Assembly: GCF_002583405.1 (NCBI RefSeq) | Contig: NZ_BCMJ01000001.1 | Coordinates: 227,438 to 291,437, forward strand | Length of the DNA: 64,000 bases | DNA from: Secundilactobacillus silagincola | Lineage (GTDB): Bacteria; Bacillota; Bacilli; Lactobacillales; Lactobacillaceae | Direction: 5' to 3' | Shown here: in pieces, positions 33,241 through 41,906 of the stretch | How positions within the stretch are numbered: the first letter of the stretch is position 1 | Layout: the number at the start of each line of letters is the position of its first letter | Made by a program: the position numbers and the translations under genes | The notes under the pieces: model-generated | What the model was told of the DNA's origin: nothing | Databases searched by the model: none | Seen by the model: only the letters and a program-made list of their open reading frames with translations

Positions 33241-35543
33241 GCAACATACTTGGCAGTCTTATCATCATACTTAAATATCATAACTTTATCATTCAACTGT
33301 ACGTTAATCGTCTTGTATTGGCCATCATAACCATGATGAGCAAGATTAACACTGCAATCACCTGCAACACTTGTCTTTACAGTGTATTCGTTATATTCAC
33401 CGTCTTGATACTTAAAATCAACACCATCATCTTGATAATGGGTATAAGTGGCGGCATCACCGAATAATCTGAAGGTCATGGTTGTGTCCGGTTGATCAGA
33501 AAGATGTTCAACCTCTTTTCCCCATGGCATCAGCGTATTCTTCTTGATGAAGATCGGTAGCTTATCGATTGGGACGTCAGCCAAAATCGTGGTTTTACCG
33601 TCATATTCAACGCCGGTATCCAAAGCGATCCACTGCCCTTCAGGTAAGTAAACTGCACGCGCGGTTTGCCCCTGCTGCACGATTGGTGCAACCAAAATAT
33701 TGTCACCAACCATGTATTCGTCATTCATGTTGCGAACCGTTTTATCATCAGGATAATTCAGTACTAGCGCACGCATAACAGGTAGCCCGTCCTGTGTTTC
33801 GTTGTGGAAACAATCATACAGATACGGGATAAAGCGATACCGCAAGTTTAAGAATTTGCGATAAATGTCTAAGACTTGCTTACCAAAGACCCAAGGCTCC
33901 TGATTGCGAACCTGTAGCGCACTGTGGTTTCTAAACAGTGGACTGAATAAGGCTGCTTCGACCCAGCGAGTGAGCAGTTCTGCCGTCGTATCGGCACTAA
34001 ACCCGCCAATATCGGTCCCAGTATAACTAAAACCACTCATTCCCAGGTTGCATAGTTGCGGAATCGACATCTGCAAGTGGTGCCAGAGACTCTGGTTATC
34101 ACCCGTCCAGACCGTAGAATACTTCTGTGTTCCGGCATAGGCTGCCCGAGTGATCACATATGGCCGCTTACCTGTAGCGTCTTTAATTCCATTATAGGTA
34201 GCTTTAGCCATGTTATGACCGTAGACGTTATGCATCATTTTCGATGTTGAAGCCTGATTTTCATCCGACATCACCACATCATCCGGCATATCGCCATCAA
34301 AGGTTGCTGGCTCGTTCATATCCGTCCAAATACCAGCAGCACCCTTATCTAACAGGAACTTGCAGTGCTTACCCCACCATTGACGGACTTCTGGATTACC
34401 GAAATCTGGAAAGGCTGATTGACCAGGCCATACGCGGTTGATATAAACCGACCCATCTTTGTTCTTAGCGAAGTAACCTTTTTTAAGTCCTTCTTGATAG
34501 ATGTCATAATCGTCATCCTGCTTAACACCGGGATCTAAGATTGGAATCACCCGGACACCGCGTTTCCGTAGTGAGGTTAAGAATGCTTTAGGATCAGCAA
34601 ACTTGTCTGTATCCCAAGTAAATACCCGATAGCCCTTCATGTAATCAATATCAAAGTGAATGGCTTCAAGTGGTAAATGATACTGTTCAAACTTATCGAC
34701 AATTTCTTCGACACGACTTTGATCCATGCTGTAACCCCAGCGAGATTGCTGATAACCTAACATCCAGCGTTGTGGTAGTGGTACAACTCCAGTGAGGTAC
34801 GTGTAATTAGCAACAACATCCTTTAAGGTACGGCCACCAAGAATGTAATAATTCAAGTTACCATCATCAGCTGAGTATACGTAGTACTTATCGCTTTCTT
34901 TACCGAGATCAAAGTGACTGCGATACGTATTGTCAAAGAACAGCCCGTATGGATGGCCCTGCTTCAAACCAAATAGAACCGGAATCGACTTGTACAAGTG
35001 GGTAAAACTTTCAATGTGTGGCCGAGGTTCATCAGTATTCCAGTTATCGTATTCGTAACCGCGTTTGTTCAAGAAACCAGTCTTGCCACCTAAGCCGTAA
35101 AACTGTTCATCGTCGTCTAATTGGTTGAGCACTTCATAGTAAGTGTTACTTGCTTCATCAATCGCTGCGACTTCGTGACCCTCAGAACGAACGATCTTTT
35201 TATGTGCAGCATCAATATTTTGATTAATTGACTCACGCTGCCCATTATAGTGAATAACTAATGGCTGGTTATCTTGATCATACACATCTACGTGCAGCTG
35301 AGGATCAACCTTAACTGTCAACGCATCTGTTTTGATGGTAATCACATCGCCATCTTTAGCCACGGCATACTTCGTTGCAACGGTTTTATCACCTTCCACA
35401 GCGTATGAATGCGTGCTTTTACCATAATCCTGAAACACTTGAACAATCTCGGGTTTCACAACTGAGAAAGTCAGGCTTTTGTTAGCTGAAACCACCTGAA
35501 CGCGTTGGTTGTTATCAGTAAAATCAAATGAATCTGTCGTCAT
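33231..35543 (-). CDS. Glycoside hydrolase family 31 alpha-glucosidase
   Basis: A 770-residue cytoplasmic alpha-glycosidase (no signal peptide). Order: N-terminal GH31 beta-domain; catalytic barrel with WMLGYQQSRWGY and HFDIDYMKGYRVFTWD; catalytic nucleophile in GIWTDMNEPATF; acid/base region around VWTGDNQSLWHHL; then SGFSYTGTDIGGF; and C-terminal beta-domains. Most likely hydrolyses maltose- or isomaltose-type oligosaccharides; alpha-xylosidase activity is an alternative within the family. It is the second gene of an operon with an MFS transporter (26-nt gap), controlled by the divergent LacI protein. Confidence 0.92.
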   Translation of the reverse strand: MTTDSFDFTDNNQRVQVVSANKSLTFSVVKPEIVQVFQDYGKSTHSYAVEGDKTVATKYAVAKDGDVITIKTDALTVKVDPQLHVDVYDQDNQPLVIHYNGQRESINQNIDAAHKKIVRSEGHEVAAIDEASNTYYEVLNQLDDDEQFYGLGGKTGFLNKRGYEYDNWNTDEPRPHIESFTHLYKSIPVLFGLKQGHPYGLFFDNTYRSHFDLGKESDKYYVYSADDGNLNYYILGGRTLKDVVANYTYLTGVVPLPQRWMLGYQQSRWGYSMDQSRVEEIVDKFEQYHLPLEAIHFDIDYMKGYRVFTWDTDKFADPKAFLTSLRKRGVRVIPILDPGVKQDDDYDIYQEGLKKGYFAKNKDGSVYINRVWPGQSAFPDFGNPEVRQWWGKHCKFLLDKGAAGIWTDMNEPATFDGDMPDDVVMSDENQASTSKMMHNVYGHNMAKATYNGIKDATGKRPYVITRAAYAGTQKYSTVWTGDNQSLWHHLQMSIPQLCNLGMSGFSYTGTDIGGFSADTTAELLTRWVEAALFSPLFRNHSALQVRNQEPWVFGKQVLDIYRKFLNLRYRFIPYLYDCFHNETQDGLPVMRALVLNYPDDKTVRNMNDEYMVGDNILVAPIVQQGQTARAVYLPEGQWIALDTGVEYDGKTTILADVPIDKLPIFIKKNTLMPWGKEVEHLSDQPDTTMTFRLFGDAATYTHYQDDGVDFKYQDGEYNEYTVKTSVAGDCSVNLAHHGYDGQYKTINVQLNDKVMIFKYDDKTAKYVAEK

Positions 35544-35569
35544 GTCTATCTCATCCCTCTTATTAAATA

Positions 35570-36979
35570 TTATGCCGTTTTCTTTTCAACTTTGATAATG
35601 TCCATTAAAGCAGCACCGATTAACCATGAAACACCACCAATAACGATCATTGTTGGCATTGAATCGCCGACCATTGGGAAAATCACGAAGCTGCTGATTG
35701 ATGCAACAATTTGTGGCAAGCAAATAAAGACGTTAAACAATCCAATATAAGCACCATCGTTAGCACCATCTGTTGTCGTAGTAAAAATAGCAAATGGTTC
35801 AGTGTGCATGGTTAAGAAACAAATCCCAATCAAAACAAAGGCGATGATCAATACGTATTGGTTATGCGTAAAGGCAGTCCAGATCATGCCCAAACCACCA
35901 CTGGCCAAACCAATTCGGTACCAGAACTTCCGCTTGTATTGACTGGTCCGTGAAAGAACTAAGAACCCGTAGAGAATCCCAACAACTGATTGGACAAAGG
36001 TTAAAACACCGTACCAGTTACCTGCGGATTGAAACCCTGCAGAAGTGGCATTAGCGGTGTGCCAAACGTTTTTAGCAATGGCACCGGTGGTATAAGTCCA
36101 AAGATATTGAATACCAAAGTAAGCAAAGAATTGAATAATAGCAACTTGCCAGAAAGTACTTGGTGCTTCCTTGATCAGTGTCCAATATGACTTCTTTTTC
36201 TTCTTTTCTTTAGGATCAAAATTATGGTAATTGGCATAAGTAATTGGATCGTATTCTTTAACTGATACAATGGTGTAAATTGACGTAGCGAGTAACACAA
36301 TAGCGGCAATGTAGAATGACAACCGAACTGATAGCGGCACAACCCCACGTTTGGCGATGTTAGCGACCCCAATCCAGGTTAGGAAGAATGGGCATAGGTT
36401 AGCTAACACACCGCCAACGTTACTGAAGGCTTGTTGCCATGACCAAGCTTTATCCTTTTGATTTTCGTTGACCATGTCACCAATAATCATCCGGAATGGT
36501 TGCATACATGCGTTATTTGAAAGATCCATTAAAATAATTGCAATAGAACCGAATAACAACGCAGCCAGTGACCCAAACCCGAAACCAAACGATCCGGCAT
36601 TCGGTAAGAGAACCAGCACGATGGCAGCAAGTGGTGCGGCCACCATTAAAATCGGCATCCGACGGCCAAATCGCGGTGACCAGAAACCATCTGAAAACTT
36701 ACCTAAGATAGGTTGAACGATCATCCCAATCAGCGGTGGAAAAATGAAGAAGTATCCGAGTTTAGTTGGATCAGCACCAATCGTTTGAAAAATTCGACTC
36801 ATTTGCGATGTTTGTAGTGAAAATGCCATGTTGACCCCACAAAAACCAAAGGTAATGGCGAACATCGTTTTTAAGTTAATATTTGGTAGGAAATGTGTTT
36901 GTTTCTTTTCGTTCTCTGCTTTAGTCTTACTTGTTACATGCGGCTTAACAGTACCTAAGCTTCCTTGTGAACTTTCCAC
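35570..36979 (-). CDS. MFS oligosaccharide transporter, SLC45/MalT-like
   Basis: A 469-residue 12-helix transporter resembling the maltose/sucrose (SLC45-type) MFS group. NMAFSLQTSQMSRIFQTIG in helix 1, PPLIGMIVQPILGKFSD in helix 2, and PRFGRRMPILMV between helices 2 and 3 are characteristic. A lysine-rich central loop (DPKEKKKKKSYW) separates the halves. The GTG at 36979 is chosen: GGAGG lies 8 nt upstream; the GTG at 36988 overlaps it. Its partner GH31 enzyme suggests import of an alpha-glucoside that is cleaved inside. Two LacI operators lie just upstream. Confidence 0.88.
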   Translation of the reverse strand: MESSQGSLGTVKPHVTSKTKAENEKKQTHFLPNINLKTMFAITFGFCGVNMAFSLQTSQMSRIFQTIGADPTKLGYFFIFPPLIGMIVQPILGKFSDGFWSPRFGRRMPILMVAAPLAAIVLVLLPNAGSFGFGFGSLAALLFGSIAIILMDLSNNACMQPFRMIIGDMVNENQKDKAWSWQQAFSNVGGVLANLCPFFLTWIGVANIAKRGVVPLSVRLSFYIAAIVLLATSIYTIVSVKEYDPITYANYHNFDPKEKKKKKSYWTLIKEAPSTFWQVAIIQFFAYFGIQYLWTYTTGAIAKNVWHTANATSAGFQSAGNWYGVLTFVQSVVGILYGFLVLSRTSQYKRKFWYRIGLASGGLGMIWTAFTHNQYVLIIAFVLIGICFLTMHTEPFAIFTTTTDGANDGAYIGLFNVFICLPQIVASISSFVIFPMVGDSMPTMIVIGGVSWLIGAALMDIIKVEKKTA

Positions 36980-37004
36980 AAGAAACACCTCCCAAAAAAG
37001 TTTA

Positions 37005-37018
37005 TGTAAACGTTTACA
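37005..37018. promoter_or_regulatory. LacI/CcpA-type operator 1
   Basis: Perfect 14-bp palindrome TGTAAACGTTTACA located 26 bp before the MFS transporter start, probably overlapping transcription start or -10. Fits both a LacI-family operator and a cre site. Confidence 0.9.
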
Positions 37019-37038
37019 GCAATAATTGTAGTTCCTTC

Positions 37039-37052
37039 TGTAAACGTTTACA
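37039..37052. promoter_or_regulatory. LacI/CcpA-type operator 2
   Basis: A second identical perfect palindrome TGTAAACGTTTACA, 34 bp centre-to-centre from the first. The spacing is close to three helical turns, allowing two dimers on one face of the DNA. It lies between the transporter and the divergent lacI-type gene. Confidence 0.9.
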
Positions 37053-37166
37053 ATACCTTTAAACCAACTTTTTTTATTTTTTGAAACAAGAATTACACTA
37101 AACCCCTACTATTTCTAGGTCTGAAGGTCGATAATAAAATGAGAATCTTTTTTGAGGACTGATCAC

Positions 37167-38168
37167 ATGACATTACAAAACAGAGTCACAATTAAAGATA
37201 TTGCCAAGGCCACTCAACTATCCGTGGCCACTGTTTCACGTATTTTACATAAAAAGGGGCAGCATAGCAGTGTGACCGTTAAACGGGTGACCGAAACTGC
37301 CAATAAAATGGGCTACGTGCGAAATACTTCAGCAGCCGATTTGGTCAATCAAAAAAGCCGCATCGTTGCCGTTATCGTTTCCAATACAAAGTCCAATTTC
37401 AGTGAACATATCATTGATGCCATTGAATCAAAAGCTGCTTCAGATGACCTTAACGTGTTCATCCTCCATGCCGGAAACCGCGATGAACAGTCTCAGCTTA
37501 AAGCCATTAAGACGGTGATCGAACGAGCTGTAATGGGCATCATTCTGGTCTCTCTGGAACTTGATGATAACGTACTGACGACGCTTAACAGCACCAGCAT
37601 TCCTAGCATTTGCCTGTCTACTTCTGTGAAGGATACGGCCATCCCCTTCGTGACATCTGACAACTATCAGATGGGTTATGCGGCAACCCAGCTGATGATT
37701 GACAAAGGACACACTAAGATTGCGATTGCTGGTATTCCCACCGCCGGGTCCATTAATCAGCGAATTGCAGGTTATTTACAATGCATGTCGGATCATCATT
37801 TGAGAGTCGAACCTGATTGGATTCAGTACGGAACGTGTACGTATGATGACGGTGAAAAAACCTGGCAAGTATATGCTAAGAAACGAGAAATCACCTGCGC
37901 AATCTGCGCCAGTGATCTCACCGCAATCGGCATGTTAAATGCCATTACAGAAATGGGTCTTAAAGTCCCAGACGATATCAGCCTTGTCAGTTTTGACGGT
38001 ACAGACATCGTGGACATGGTACGGCCACGGATTACCAGTATTAGTCAATCTTTTTACGAAATGGGACTAGCTGGCATCAAGTTTTTGACTGATGGTAGAA
38101 CCATTCAAAAACAGTACTTACCCTTCAAAATCGTCGAACGAGAATCGACTCGCCGTTTAGAGAAATAA
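37167..38168 (+). CDS. LacI-family transcriptional regulator
   Basis: A 333-residue regulator with an N-terminal helix-turn-helix and hinge (IKDIAKATQLSVATVSRIL) and a periplasmic-binding-like effector domain (SRIVAVIVSNTKSNFSEHII; LVSFDGTDIVDMVRPRITSI near the C-terminus). The ATG at 37167 has GAGG 9 nt upstream; a TTG at 37152 overlaps that site. It is divergent from the transporter-GH31 operon, with two perfect palindromic operators between them, so it is almost certainly the local repressor, induced by the imported sugar. Confidence 0.92.
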   Translation: MTLQNRVTIKDIAKATQLSVATVSRILHKKGQHSSVTVKRVTETANKMGYVRNTSAADLVNQKSRIVAVIVSNTKSNFSEHIIDAIESKAASDDLNVFILHAGNRDEQSQLKAIKTVIERAVMGIILVSLELDDNVLTTLNSTSIPSICLSTSVKDTAIPFVTSDNYQMGYAATQLMIDKGHTKIAIAGIPTAGSINQRIAGYLQCMSDHHLRVEPDWIQYGTCTYDDGEKTWQVYAKKREITCAICASDLTAIGMLNAITEMGLKVPDDISLVSFDGTDIVDMVRPRITSISQSFYEMGLAGIKFLTDGRTIQKQYLPFKIVERESTRRLEK

Positions 38169-38205
38169 TGGCTTATTATGAGTTGGCAAACCAATCTAAT
38201 TGCCG

Positions 38206-38694
38206 TTATCTGGAAAAAATCACCGTTTTTAACTTGCCTCCGGGAACTTGCGTTGAACGTGTTAGTTTGGTTTCCGAAAAGCCCAACGTTAAGTAGAAAG
38301 TTTTAGCATCGTTATTACTACGCAGCACTTCGAGGTAAATGTGTCGGTACTTCGGGCCCATTATCTTTAAGGCCCTAGTCACCAGCTTTGAACCAATACC
38401 AAGATGCTGATAATCGGGCAAAACATAAATCGAATATATTTCTCCCCAACTAGAAAAAGAAGCCAAGCGAGCTGGTCCGTAAGTGCATACACCAACTATC
38501 TTGCCTTCATTATTAAACGCTAACTGCATGTCTTGCCATCGTTGTTCCGGATGCCATGTGGTTGGCGTTAACTTTTTTAAAATTGAATTTGGTAAATGAG
38601 TCCGATAAGTTGCTAGCCAAGTTTGATAATAAACCTGTCTAATAGCACCAAAATTTTCGTTCTTATGGGCGTGTCGAATTCTGATTGATTCCAA
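38206..38694 (-). CDS. GNAT-family N-acetyltransferase
   Basis: A 162-residue acetyl-CoA-dependent acetyltransferase. The acetyl-CoA-binding motif is IYVLPDYQHLGIGSKLVTRA (Q/R-x-x-G-x-G/A), followed by YLEVLRSNNDAKTFYLTLGF. Substrate unknown. The start is taken as TTG at 38694 since GGAGG lies 7 nt upstream; extending to 38733 would overlap the upstream gene by 17 nt and put the Shine-Dalgarno inside the gene. Follows a DUF1801 gene in the same operon. Confidence 0.82.
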   Translation of the reverse strand: MESIRIRHAHKNENFGAIRQVYYQTWLATYRTHLPNSILKKLTPTTWHPEQRWQDMQLAFNNEGKIVGVCTYGPARLASFSSWGEIYSIYVLPDYQHLGIGSKLVTRALKIMGPKYRHIYLEVLRSNNDAKTFYLTLGFSETKLTRSTQVPGGKLKTVIFSR

Positions 38695-38716
38695 TCTAAA
38701 GCCTCCAAAACACCAC

Positions 38717-39058
38717 TCAACCTTGCTGCACAAACGCCAGCCGATGCTGTGTCATTTTCACGATCAGCTGTTCAGGCAACGGCTCACTATAACTAATGTG
38801 CCAACTCCCCTTTGTGGTTGTATACCCAGCTAATTCAGCTGCAAAAAAGGAAATTCCCTCACCGGTAGGATAGATGCCAATATGATGCTTATTGGCACTA
38901 AAATAAATAATCGGTTGAGATTGAATAAAGGCCGGCATACCATACGAAATTTTTTCTTTTGCATCTGGTAAAACACCCTTTAGTAATCGATATAAGCTGG
39001 TCAGCTGCGGTTGAAATTCAGCTGGCTGTTCTGCTATATACGCTGTAATAACACTCAT
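38717..39058 (-). CDS. DUF1801 family protein (YdhG-like)
   Basis: A 113-residue small protein of the DUF1801/YdhG family, related to the frataxin-like fold of Fra/YdhG proteins proposed to handle iron. Visible features: YIAEQPAEFQPQLTSLYRLL helix, KISYGMPAF, YFSANKHHIGIYPTGEGISF and a C-terminal helix. The function here is unknown. AGGG lies 8 nt before the ATG. It lies between two acetyltransferase genes in the same direction, with gaps of 15-22 nt, so it is probably one small operon. Confidence 0.78.
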   Translation of the reverse strand: MSVITAYIAEQPAEFQPQLTSLYRLLKGVLPDAKEKISYGMPAFIQSQPIIYFSANKHHIGIYPTGEGISFFAAELAGYTTTKGSWHISYSEPLPEQLIVKMTQHRLAFVQQG

Positions 39059-39073
39059 ACACGTGGCCCTATT

Positions 39074-39514
39074 CTAGTACTTAAGCACTAAATCAACATG
39101 AGGAATGCCATCCTCTAAGTAGACGTCAGAAACAGGTTTAAAACCAAAAGACTTGTAAAAATCTAGTAAGTAGCTTTGCCCCGCAATTTTAATATCATTT
39201 CCCGGGAAATCTTCTTTGATTTCCTCAATTGTGGCACTTACTATTTCCCGGCCTAAGTGCTGTTTCCGAAACTTTTTAACGACCAATACTCTACCAAAAC
39301 TCACATAATTACTGCTAGAATTACGAATAATCCGTGTATAGGCAGCTAACTCACCATCAACACGTAAGATCATGTGGATAGCATCATCATCTTGATCATC
39401 AATCTCTTGATAAGGACACTCCTGTTCCACCACGAACACCTTGATACGGGCTTTCGTGATTTCCAGTAATTCAGGAACGGATAACTCCGAAGTTTTCTTC
39501 ACGCTTAGTTTCAT
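39074..39514 (-). CDS. elaA: GNAT-family acetyltransferase, ElaA-like
   Basis: A 146-residue GNAT protein of the ElaA subgroup: ARIKVFVVEQECPYQEIDDQ is the ElaA N-terminal signature, and RVLVVKKFRKQHLGREIVSA the acetyl-CoA-binding motif. It ends with FYKSFGFKPVSDVYLEDGIP. Substrate unknown. A strong GGAGG lies 8 nt before the ATG. First gene of the small three-gene unit with DUF1801 and another GNAT. Confidence 0.88.
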   Translation of the reverse strand: MKLSVKKTSELSVPELLEITKARIKVFVVEQECPYQEIDDQDDDAIHMILRVDGELAAYTRIIRNSSSNYVSFGRVLVVKKFRKQHLGREIVSATIEEIKEDFPGNDIKIAGQSYLLDFYKSFGFKPVSDVYLEDGIPHVDLVLKY

Positions 39515-39683
39515 AATGATCCCTCCACTCTAACCTTATTTTATAGAACTGATGATATCAGTCCAAATGGTTGTCACTATAATTCTTGGTTTTAAATTTA
39601 AAGGCATTATAGCATATAACGTGTTTCTAGCTTATCACTAACCAGGTCGTATTACTTTAATTAAACTCCCTTTTAATCACCAA

Positions 39684-39722
39684 AAAACGTGTTATCAGTA
39701 ATTTCACCCAACAACACGTTTC
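39684..39722 (-). terminator. Rho-independent terminator
   Basis: Arms AAACGTGTT (39685-39693) and AACACGTTT (about 39713-39721) with a long loop; on the minus strand a T-run follows. It follows the small 39742-40023 gene. Confidence 0.55.
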
Positions 39723-39741
39723 AAAAGTCTTTTTTGCTTAT

Positions 39742-40023
39742 TTAAGGTTCCGATACTAACCAGCCGTCTTCTCTTTGAGGTTCTGACACCAGCCAGCCAT
39801 TATCCAATAACTGGTGATATTTCCGACCAACTGGTACCCAAAGTTTAGCGTTTAAAATACTACGTAGTTCATCCCAAAATAAGGGATCTTCGATTTCTTT
39901 ATCTGATAAATTGATATGGAGATAGTCACCGTTTTCAGTTTTTGCGACTACAAAGGGATAAAACACCTTGGTAATCTGTGCGGCAACAATGTTAATCATT
40001 TTAGAATCGTGGTCAAGTAGCAT
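39742..40023 (-). CDS. Small hypothetical protein with duplicated C-terminal motif
   Basis: A 93-residue soluble protein not recognised. It is acidic, with a beta-rich middle (KVFYPFVVAKTENGDYLHIN) and a WDELRSIL helix. The C-terminus contains the same segment twice, GWLVSEPQRED then GWLVSEP, ending the protein; the DNA copies have diverged at synonymous sites, so the duplication is old and kept. The ATG at 40023 is chosen because AAGGAG is 11 nt upstream; the GTG at 40032 is too close. Single gene with its own terminator. Confidence 0.65.
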   Translation of the reverse strand: MLLDHDSKMINIVAAQITKVFYPFVVAKTENGDYLHINLSDKEIEDPLFWDELRSILNAKLWVPVGRKYHQLLDNGWLVSEPQREDGWLVSEP

Positions 40024-40143
40024 ACGTGTCACACTCCTTATCTTTGAAACTACATTCAGTTTAGTTTTCAGAACTTAAAGGAAGCCAAAAAGAATGTTGA
40101 GAAAGCTTTAAGAAGGTTTGCGAATATCTTAAATCACGATAGC

Positions 40144-40175
40144 AAAAAGGACGGTTCTTTAAGAGCCGTCCTTTT
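40144..40175 (-). terminator. Rho-independent terminator
   Basis: Perfect inverted repeat AAAAGGACGGCTCTT/AAGAACCGTCC type (GGACGGTTCTT / AAGAGCCGTCC) with T-runs, 17 nt after the stop of the NmrA-family gene. Confidence 0.85.
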
Positions 40176-40191
40176 CTAACACAGATTAAGC

Positions 40192-41040
40192 TTACTTAAT
40201 TTCACGTTTCAAATACTCTTCAAAGGTAGTTGGTTCACGCCCAAGTAACGTCTTAAGAACGAACGGATTACCATCCAAACCCCACTTAGAATAAGTATCA
40301 GACAAGTGTTTAAATGCTTGGCGCATATAAAGATCATTAATATGATTCTCGTCTAAGAACTTCTCTAAATCAATGTGGGTGGCAACAGCGTGCTCACCAG
40401 TCAGCTTGTTGTAAGTATCGACCAAGTCTTGAGGAGTATAAGTCTTCTTGGTGCCGACTAATTCGAAGGTTGCCTTGTTGTAAGTCTCTGGATCCTTAGC
40501 AACTTTAGCAGCAACTTCACCGACATCCAAGGGATCAACATAGCACAACTTACCATCAGAAGCGTAGAAGTTTTCGTACTTCCCCGTGTCGTGGACCCGC
40601 TTAGGATCAAAGTTATGCATGTAGTGCATTGGCTGCAAGATCGTGTATGGCAATTGGGTTGACATACCAGCATAGATCAAGTGCTCTTCAGTATCACGCT
40701 TTTCAACGTGTTGCAGGAGCGTGGTTAAGATTGGGTGTGTCACAGAAATAAAGATGAACTGTGAAACATCATTCTTAATACTTGAATCGATCATTTGTTT
40801 ACCGATCAAACCTTCCTCTGCGGAAAACAGCGGTGGAATGTAGGCAATCTTGTCGCTAGCTTTAGTGATTTCATCAATCACCGTAATGTCGGTTAAATCA
40901 CCAACGAAAGCCTGCTTAATCCCTGGTAAATTCTTTACAGCGGGGTTAATATCAGCTGCACCAACTTCGAAACCGGCATCTACTAATGCTTTAACAACGT
41001 GGCTACCGGCATGTCCGGCAGCTGAAGTAACTGTAATCAT
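40192..41040 (-). CDS. NmrA-like NAD(P)-binding protein (atypical SDR)
   Basis: A 282-residue Rossmann-fold protein of the NmrA/HSCARG group, which includes redox sensors and quinone reductases. The dinucleotide motif is MITVTSAAGHAGSHVVKAL; then DKIAYIPPLFSAEEGLIGKQ and TQLPYTILQPMHYMHNF. It is missing the classical YxxxK triad, as expected for the group. The ATG at 41040 is used; GGAAGGAG lies about 11 nt upstream, and a longer reading from 41061 would begin inside the Shine-Dalgarno. It follows an SDR gene and a broken paralogue in one run under a divergent TetR regulator. Confidence 0.85.
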   Translation of the reverse strand: MITVTSAAGHAGSHVVKALVDAGFEVGAADINPAVKNLPGIKQAFVGDLTDITVIDEITKASDKIAYIPPLFSAEEGLIGKQMIDSSIKNDVSQFIFISVTHPILTTLLQHVEKRDTEEHLIYAGMSTQLPYTILQPMHYMHNFDPKRVHDTGKYENFYASDGKLCYVDPLDVGEVAAKVAKDPETYNKATFELVGTKKTYTPQDLVDTYNKLTGEHAVATHIDLEKFLDENHINDLYMRQAFKHLSDTYSKWGLDGNPFVLKTLLGREPTTFEEYLKREIK

Positions 41041-41093
41041 AAACTGTGTTGCTCCTTCCAAATAACCTAATAATCTTTTATTACACCGTTAAA

Positions 41094-41849
41094 TTACCAC
41101 GGTACGATGCCGCCGTCTTCTGTGAAGCTACCATTTAGATCATTCTTAGGATCCAATGCTAATTCAATAGCACGATGAGCACCACTTTCAACGGGTTTGG
41201 CACCATTCTTTTCAAACTCTTCCTTATTAACCAGATCAGTAGCAGTCATACCTGGGTTAACTGAGTTAGCGGTAATATTAACTTTTGTGTCTCTAAATTC
41301 TTTACTATATGAAATAGTCATAGCATTCAAGGCTGTCTTAGAAGCTTGATATGGGAAGGCATTAATGTGTGAGAACATTGATGTTGAATCCGTTGCAAGC
41401 CCTAATGAACCCATGTCACTGGTAATGGTGATGATCTTACCATATGAAGCCTTCTTCAATAGCGGAACAGCAGCCTTAGTCATTGCAGCAGTCCCGAAGA
41501 AGTTCGTTTCAAAGACACCACGTAAATCTTTTTCTGACGTTTCTGATGGTAACCCACCTTCAGGGCCAGAAATACCAGCGTTGTTAATTAAAATATTGAG
41601 ATAACCGAATTTATCATCAATCGTCTTGATGGTTTCATCAATCGTCTTTTGATCGGTAATGTTGCAGTGTACTAAAGCAACATCTAATCCTTGATCTTGT
41701 AATTCTTTAACCGACTTTTGACCAAGTTCCATATCATAAGCGCCAATGAAAACAAACTGACCATGTTGAGCTAAGGTCTTAGCTTCAACAAAACCCATAC
41801 CTCTTTCAGCACCTGTAATTAACGTAACAACTTTTTTTGAATCAGCCAT
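41094..41849 (-). CDS. Short-chain dehydrogenase/reductase
   Basis: A 251-residue classical SDR. Cofactor motif LITGAERGMGFVEAKTL (T-G-x3-G-x-G), NAG motif LNILINNAGISGPEGG, catalytic Ser in ITITSDMGSLG and YxxxK in FPYQASKTALNAM. Substrate unknown, probably a carbonyl or quinone. It is paralogous to the SDR at 51.6-52.3 kb (same MADSKK/MAEKK start, ending TEDGGIVPW/TENDGTLPW). Neighbours on both sides are NmrA-like genes; the run probably answers to the TetR at 42961. Confidence 0.9.
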   Translation of the reverse strand: MADSKKVVTLITGAERGMGFVEAKTLAQHGQFVFIGAYDMELGQKSVKELQDQGLDVALVHCNITDQKTIDETIKTIDDKFGYLNILINNAGISGPEGGLPSETSEKDLRGVFETNFFGTAAMTKAAVPLLKKASYGKIITITSDMGSLGLATDSTSMFSHINAFPYQASKTALNAMTISYSKEFRDTKVNITANSVNPGMTATDLVNKEEFEKNGAKPVESGAHRAIELALDPKNDLNGSFTEDGGIVPW

Positions 41850-41906
41850 TATAAAACACTCCTTTTCTTATAAGCATTTAATAACTATTTCACATGAAAA
41901 TTTAGA

